From Prevotellaceae bacterium (GTDB taxonomy: Bacteria > Bacteroidota > Bacteroidia > Bacteroidales > UBA932), in NCBI GenBank assembly GCA_031267155.1, contig JAIRZR010000306.1, forward strand, positions 1-9,642: 9,642 bases of DNA. Direction: 5' to 3'. Below the pieces are notes generated by a model that searched no databases, was not told where the DNA came from, and saw nothing but the letters and a program-made list of their open reading frames with translations. This document shows positions 5,530-9,642 of the stretch, piece by piece. How positions within the stretch are numbered: position 1 is the first letter of the stretch; each line of letters starts with the position of its first letter. A program made the translations under genes and the position numbers.

Positions 5530-7500
5530 ATGTCGAACTTTTTAAATGATATTGAAATGTTATACAATAAACTCAATAAGGTCAGAAAAATAATATGCAT
5601 AACGATATGCGTGCTTCTGACAGGCTCATGTTCCAACTTTCTGGATGTAGTACCGGACGACGGTATTGCCAGACTGGAAAATGCTTTCGCCATGAGGCAG
5701 GAAGCGAGAAGATACCTCTATACCTGCTATTCCTACATGCCGCTCGACGGATCTCTGTTAAACGACCCCGCCATACTTTCGGGCGACGAATACTGGTCGG
5801 TGTTCGATGTTACCTCAATGCCGTACAACGACAATGCCTTCCGCATTGCAAGAGGGCTTCAGAACGCCACCTCGCCGCTGGTGGGGCAGTACTGGGAAAG
5901 CATGTATAAGGCGATACGCGACTGTAACATCTTTCTGGAAAATGTGGGTACCGTACCCGATTTGCTTGAGTGGGAGAGAATACAGTGGATAGCCGAGGTC
6001 AAGTTCCTGAAGGCATACTACCATTTCTATCTGGTACGGCTGTATGGACCGATTCCAGTTGTCAGGGAAAACATTCCCATCACCGCCAGTCCCGATGAAG
6101 TGAAGGTGTCGCGCAACACGGTGGACGAATGTTTCGACTATATTGTTGAGCTTCTGGACGAGGCGCTGCCCGATCTTCCGCCGATAATCGTAGATCCGGC
6201 GGAGGAACTTGGACGCACCACACAGTCCATCGCCGCGGCATTGAAGGCAAAGGTACTTGTTACCGCCGCCAGCCCCCTGTTCAACAACAACAGCGACCAG
6301 ACCACTTTGGTCAATAGGGACGGGACAAAACTCTTCCCGACCGGTCTTGATCCCGATGCCGTCAAGGCAAAATGGGATTCGGCTGTAGTCGCCTGCCGCA
6401 GGGCAATAGAAATCTGTCATGCCGCCGACCATGCCCTGCATCAGTATCAGACTCTTTCGACCCTTTCGGATACAATAAAAAGACAGCTGACTGTCAGGAC
6501 CGGGTTTACCGAAAAATGGAACAGCGGAATAATCTGGTCAAATTCACAGACGAGATTTATAACACAGACGCAGCAATGCGCCACTCCAAACCTTGACGCG
6601 GGACCGGGAAGGTTTCCCGATACATGGACCCTGTACGGAATTATAAATCCTGTCCTCAAGATTGCGGAAATGTACTATACCGACAATGGCGTTCCAATCG
6701 AGGAGGATAAAAACTGGCAGAATCTGGATCCCTTTGCGCTCAGAACGGGTACGGATGCCGAGGCTTACTATATTAAAAAGGACTATACCACCATTCAGCT
6801 GCATTTCGACAGAGAACAGCGATTCTACGCCTCGCTGGGTTTCGATGGCGGAATATGGTACGGGCAAAGAATCTATGGCAACAATCCGAATGAATATATG
6901 TATATATCATGCCGTATCGGAGGTATACATCAGAAAAGAATGACAAACGTGGGTCCCGTTACGGGATACTACTGGAAAAAGTGCATCCATTTCGAAAATG
7001 TACAGACAGCGCTCAATTCATACAGTATGACAATGTATCCCTGGCCCCTTATACGCCTGGCCGACCTGTATCTCCTGTACGCCGAAGCGATTAACGAAGC
7101 CGAAGGTCCAAACGGGGCAAACAGCGGCGAGATGTTCAGATACATCGACATGGTCAGGGAAAATGCAGGATTGAAAGGCGTTAAGGAATCATGGGATAAT
7201 TATGCGCTTAGCCCGAAGTACAATAGCAAGGAAGGCATGCAGCAGATTATACGCCGCGAAAGGCTGATTGAACTCTCGCTCGAGGGACAGCGTTTCTGGG
7301 ATTTGAGACGCTGGAAAACCGCACCCGAAGAATACGGCAAGGGAATCAAAGGCTATAAAATCCTCGAAAGCGATCCTGCCAAGTTCTATCAGCCTGTGCT
7401 TCTGTTCGATCAGAAATTTGCAATTAAGGATTATTTCTGGCCTATTCAGACCGGCGTGATTGAAAATAACCGGAACATTGTTCAAAACATAGGTTGGTAG
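5530..7500 (+). CDS. SusD/RagB-family nutrient-binding outer-membrane lipoprotein
   Basis: The surface lipoprotein that caps the SusC barrel and captures the substrate. The signal peptide ends in 'VLLTGSCSNFLD' with the lipidated Cys at residue 34. Because 34 residues is long, translation may start at the second ATG (5557), which puts the Cys at 25; both are in frame. SusD-like N-terminal features are 'RRYLYTCYSYMP' (60-71), 'LSGDEYW' (83-89), 'YKAIRDCNIFLENV' (126-139) and the TPR helix 'AEVKFLKAYYHFYLVRLYGPIPVV' (155-178), then 'ALKAKVLVTAASPLFNNNSD' (237-256). The C-terminal RagB/SusD signature is 'WPLIRLADLYLLYAEAINEA' (505-524), 'RERLIELSLEGQRFWDLRRW' (~576-595) and the terminal 'FWPIQTGVIENNRNIVQNIGW' type ending. 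At 656 residues it is somewhat longer than the usual 500-600. It follows the SusC gene almost directly and is followed by the lipoprotein gene after 73 bases. Substrate unknown. Confidence 0.96.
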   Translation: MSNFLNDIEMLYNKLNKVRKIICITICVLLTGSCSNFLDVVPDDGIARLENAFAMRQEARRYLYTCYSYMPLDGSLLNDPAILSGDEYWSVFDVTSMPYNDNAFRIARGLQNATSPLVGQYWESMYKAIRDCNIFLENVGTVPDLLEWERIQWIAEVKFLKAYYHFYLVRLYGPIPVVRENIPITASPDEVKVSRNTVDECFDYIVELLDEALPDLPPIIVDPAEELGRTTQSIAAALKAKVLVTAASPLFNNNSDQTTLVNRDGTKLFPTGLDPDAVKAKWDSAVVACRRAIEICHAADHALHQYQTLSTLSDTIKRQLTVRTGFTEKWNSGIIWSNSQTRFITQTQQCATPNLDAGPGRFPDTWTLYGIINPVLKIAEMYYTDNGVPIEEDKNWQNLDPFALRTGTDAEAYYIKKDYTTIQLHFDREQRFYASLGFDGGIWYGQRIYGNNPNEYMYISCRIGGIHQKRMTNVGPVTGYYWKKCIHFENVQTALNSYSMTMYPWPLIRLADLYLLYAEAINEAEGPNGANSGEMFRYIDMVRENAGLKGVKESWDNYALSPKYNSKEGMQQIIRRERLIELSLEGQRFWDLRRWKTAPEEYGKGIKGYKILESDPAKFYQPVLLFDQKFAIKDYFWPIQTGVIENNRNIVQNIGW

Positions 7501-7552
7501 GGAATTTTGAATTATTTAGGATTCTGAATTTAATGAGAAGAATAATTATGGA

Positions 7553-7569
7553 TTTTATAAATTATAAAA
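7553..7569 (+). repeat. AT-only palindrome just upstream of the third operon gene
   Basis: TTTTATAA (7553-7560) and TTATAAAA (7562-7569) are perfect inverted arms around a single A, four bases before the ATG at 7574. The stem contains only A/T pairs and would be weak in RNA. The same stretch lies within a 9-codon ORF (ATG 7548, stop TGA 7575-7577) that overlaps the downstream ATG as ATGA. It may simply reflect the A/T-rich translation-initiation regions of Bacteroidota. Confidence 0.4.
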
Positions 7570-7573
7570 CAGT

Positions 7574-8809
7574 ATGAAAAGAATAATATTTATGTTTGCA
7601 GCCCTGACATGCATTGTTTTGGGCTGTAGGGAAGAGGGACGGCTGGATCAGCTTGAAAGTTCGGCGCCGGCTCCGGGATCAGTTACGCTTAAGGGCACGC
7701 CCACAGGCACTCCCGGAGGCGTTGTGATTAAATACACTGTTCCCAACGACAAAAATCTGTTGGGAGTGAAGGCCGTTTACGACCGTAGCGGGCAAATCTG
7801 CGAAGCCAAGGCTTCGGTATATGCCGATTCCCTGGTTCTGGAAGGCTTTAACGATACAAAAACATACGATGTAAAGCTCTACAGCCTTGGACGCAACGGA
7901 AAACTGTCCGAGCCGCTTACGGTTCCCGTAACTCCCCTCGCTCCGCCATTCCGTACCATAAGTATGGACATGAAGGAAACCTTTGGAGGGGTATATGTAT
8001 CGCTGTCCGAAAACTATACCAACTCAAGTTTTGCTTTGGTACTTTTGGCTGATACTCTTGGAAACGGCGAATGGACGGAATTGCAGACTTTCTACACGGA
8101 TGCAAGCGAAATAACGGTATCGCGAAGAAGCCTGAATCCCAGACAGTATAATTTTGCCCTGTATGCGAGGGACAGATGGAACAACAGATCGGATACCCTG
8201 ATTAAAGCCCTGACGCCTATACAGGAAGTAGAAATTCCGAAAGACAAATTTTCCAACCCGAGACTGCCCGGAGATACCTGGGAGGCATACGCTAATAATA
8301 ACAATTACAGGTTCGAGCTAATGTGGGATAACGTTACCAACAGCGCTGGCGGCTTTTTTTCATCCAACAGCTCGGCTCCCATGCCTCAACATTTTACGAT
8401 TAATCTTGGGCGGAAAGTGGTGCTAAGCCGTTTTCAGTTATTTCCCAGAAGTACGGAAATGTATGACGGCAGCGCTCCGCGTACATGGGAACTCTATGGT
8501 TCCGACGATCCCCCGCTGGACGGAAGCTGGGACAACTGGACTTTGCTGGGCAAATTCAGTCAGTTGAAACCTTCGGGATATGGCGACGGCTCCTCTGTGG
8601 GTACAATTACCGATGGAGACAGGGAATATTTTAGAGCAGGCGGCGAATATGAACTGCAAATCACCGATGAAACTCCAGATCCCTTCATCACCGTCAATTA
8701 CATACGTATAAAAATAACCGCTACATTTGCCACTTACGGAACGGAGGCGAAAAATGCGGCGATGATTATAGGAGAACTGACATTTTTCGGACAGTTGATA
8801 GATGAATAA
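7574..8809 (+). CDS. Accessory surface lipoprotein resembling DUF4959-DUF5126-DUF5000 proteins (putative glycan-binding)
   Basis: A 411-residue lipoprotein encoded directly after the SusC/SusD pair. Signal peptide 'MKRIIFMFAALTCIVLGC' has Cys18 in lipobox V-L-G-C. Residues ~25-125 form an Ig/fibronectin-like beta domain ('GSVTLKGTPTGTPGGVVIKY', 'YDVKLYSLGRNGKLSEPLTV'), consistent with DUF4959. Residues ~126-225 form a second beta domain ('GGVYVSLSENYTN', 'YNFALYARDRWNNRSDT'), consistent with DUF5126. Residues ~230-408 resemble the discoidin-like DUF5000: 'PQHFTINLGRKVVLSRFQLF' (271-290), 'PRTWELYGSDDPPLDGSWDNW' (about 302-322) and the closing 'NYIRIKITATF...IIGELTFFG'. Domain names are from memory of this common PUL gene order. 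Position and architecture suggest a surface glycan-binding protein helping the SusCD complex; no catalytic motif is seen. The gap to the SusD gene is 73 bases and to the next gene 15 bases, so all are likely one transcript. Confidence 0.88.
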   Translation: MKRIIFMFAALTCIVLGCREEGRLDQLESSAPAPGSVTLKGTPTGTPGGVVIKYTVPNDKNLLGVKAVYDRSGQICEAKASVYADSLVLEGFNDTKTYDVKLYSLGRNGKLSEPLTVPVTPLAPPFRTISMDMKETFGGVYVSLSENYTNSSFALVLLADTLGNGEWTELQTFYTDASEITVSRRSLNPRQYNFALYARDRWNNRSDTLIKALTPIQEVEIPKDKFSNPRLPGDTWEAYANNNNYRFELMWDNVTNSAGGFFSSNSSAPMPQHFTINLGRKVVLSRFQLFPRSTEMYDGSAPRTWELYGSDDPPLDGSWDNWTLLGKFSQLKPSGYGDGSSVGTITDGDREYFRAGGEYELQITDETPDPFITVNYIRIKITATFATYGTEAKNAAMIIGELTFFGQLIDE

Positions 8810-8824
8810 TAAAAACAGTAGAGT

Positions 8825-9642
8825 ATGAAAAAGATAATATATTTAATTATTTTGACGCTTGCAGTATTTTCTTCATGCAAGGACATGGATAACATGTACA
8901 GGGAATATGTCGTTCCCGACGGAATCGTCTATCCGCAAAGGACGGATTCGCTGAAAATCTATCCGGGACTGGAGCGCGTGAAACTGACCTGGCTCGGGGC
9001 AAAAGACCCGAAGGTGGTCAGGGCGACGGTTTACTGGAACAATTACACCGATTCGCTCGGCGTGAATATTCCAGCCGGCAGAGATACCGTATCTGTCATT
9101 ATTGAGAATCTGGAGGAGGGCGTTTACACCTTCCATGTCAAAACGTTTGACGCGGACGGCAATGTCTCCATTCCTACCGAAGTGACAGGTACCGTGTATG
9201 GCGCAAACTATGCTTTGACATTAAGTCCGCGACCGGTGACAATAAATGCGTATTACGACAGGGCGGAACTGAACTGGGGCGCAATATCGAATACGGTAAC
9301 AAAGGTCGCCATAAGATACGAATCTTCCTCAGGCAGCGTGATAGAAAGGAATATTCCTCTCGACGAAACGCTGACGCCCATTGCGGATTACAAGCCGGGC
9401 GGTGCAATATCGGTGATGACCTATCATACGCCGTCTCCGACAGCGCTTGATCCGGTAATTTTGACCAACGAAATGACCTTCCCCGATGTGTACGAACTGA
9501 ACAAACAGGGCTGGTCGATAGTTGTGTCCGATTCGCTGTTGAGAGCCGATACTCCGGGTGGAATAGGAGCCATCGACGGCGACATAAACGTCATGTGGCA
9601 CAGCAATCTGGATCTCTACTATCCCCACTGGCTCGAAATAGA
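8825..9642 (+). CDS. DUF4998-like lipoprotein with start of a discoidin (F5/8 type C) domain, truncated by window end
   Basis: The frame opens at ATG 8825 and is uninterrupted to the last base (272 complete codons plus two bases), so the 3' end lies outside. Signal peptide 'MKKIIYLIILTLAVFSSC' has Cys18 in lipobox F-S-S-C, followed by 'KDMDNMYREYV'. Residues ~30-125 read as a fibronectin-like beta domain ('LKIYPGLERVKLTWLG', 'ATVYWNNYTDSL', 'GVYTFHVKTFDADGNVS'), and ~126-220 as a second one ('RAELNWGAISNTVTKVAIRY'), matching the usual DUF4998 N-terminal region. From ~248, 'AIDGDINVMWHSNLDLYYPHWLEI' is the classic opening of an F5/8 type C carbohydrate-binding domain (A-x-D-G-x3-x-W-H-S, then P-H-W). 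Together with the preceding gene it gives two adjacent putative glycan-binding lipoproteins. Only 15 bases separate them and both starts follow a similar 'AAAACAGTA' leader, so they are probably translated from one mRNA. Confidence 0.9.
   Translation, partial: MKKIIYLIILTLAVFSSCKDMDNMYREYVVPDGIVYPQRTDSLKIYPGLERVKLTWLGAKDPKVVRATVYWNNYTDSLGVNIPAGRDTVSVIIENLEEGVYTFHVKTFDADGNVSIPTEVTGTVYGANYALTLSPRPVTINAYYDRAELNWGAISNTVTKVAIRYESSSGSVIERNIPLDETLTPIADYKPGGAISVMTYHTPSPTALDPVILTNEMTFPDVYELNKQGWSIVVSDSLLRADTPGGIGAIDGDINVMWHSNLDLYYPHWLEI

Noticed and set aside
5815..6441. 208-codon open frame on the minus strand inside the SusD gene
   Set aside because: It is antisense to conserved SusD motifs, with no signal peptide or recognisable family; treated as a shadow of the real gene.
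8697..8709. ATTACATACGTAT, resembling one site of the phased array
   Set aside because: A single incomplete match inside the coding sequence of the third operon gene (codons for N-Y-I-R), lacking the TGTA half-site; most likely chance.

Overview
The window looks like a member of the Bacteroidota, most likely order Bacteroidales. The evidence is a textbook SusC/SusD outer-membrane pair, lipoproteins with short signal peptides ending in a lipobox cysteine, a Bacteroidales-type HU protein (HU-HIG), a C11 (clostripain) peptidase lipoprotein, and start codons preceded by A/T-rich sequence rather than Shine-Dalgarno motifs. All genes with support lie on the + strand. I see no rRNA, tRNA, CRISPR array, transposase or integrase.

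Layout. At 1-368 is the 3' end of a gene whose product ends in TPR-like helices, probably the tail of an O-antigen ligase/polymerase-like membrane protein. It is followed after 11 bases by a C11 cysteine peptidase lipoprotein (380-1594). The last codons of the peptidase gene contain a strong two-part inverted repeat (1541-1588). A small HU-like DNA-binding protein gene (1704-2081) stands alone between two non-coding gaps.

The gap at 2082-2277 holds the most striking non-coding structure: five TACA-N5/6-TGTA dyads (2095-2195) whose centres are 21.5, 22, 22 and 21.5 bp apart. That is two turns of the helix each time, so all sites face the same side of the DNA. The array ends about 80 bases before the SusC gene.

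From 2278 to the end of the window is a polysaccharide-utilization-type operon: SusC-family TonB-dependent transporter (2278-5526), SusD-family glycan-binding lipoprotein (5530-7500), a lipoprotein resembling the DUF4959-DUF5126-DUF5000 architecture (7574-8809), and a DUF4998-like lipoprotein that is entering a discoidin (F5/8 type C) domain when the window ends (8825-9642). SusC and SusD would form the outer-membrane import complex. The two following lipoproteins are likely accessory surface glycan-binding proteins. No glycoside hydrolase, polysaccharide lyase, sulfatase or dedicated regulator is in view, so the substrate cannot be named; these would be expected downstream.

Base composition rises from roughly one third G+C in the first gene to about 50-60% in the sampled parts of the SusC gene. 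The two halves of the window may therefore have different histories or levels of expression constraint.
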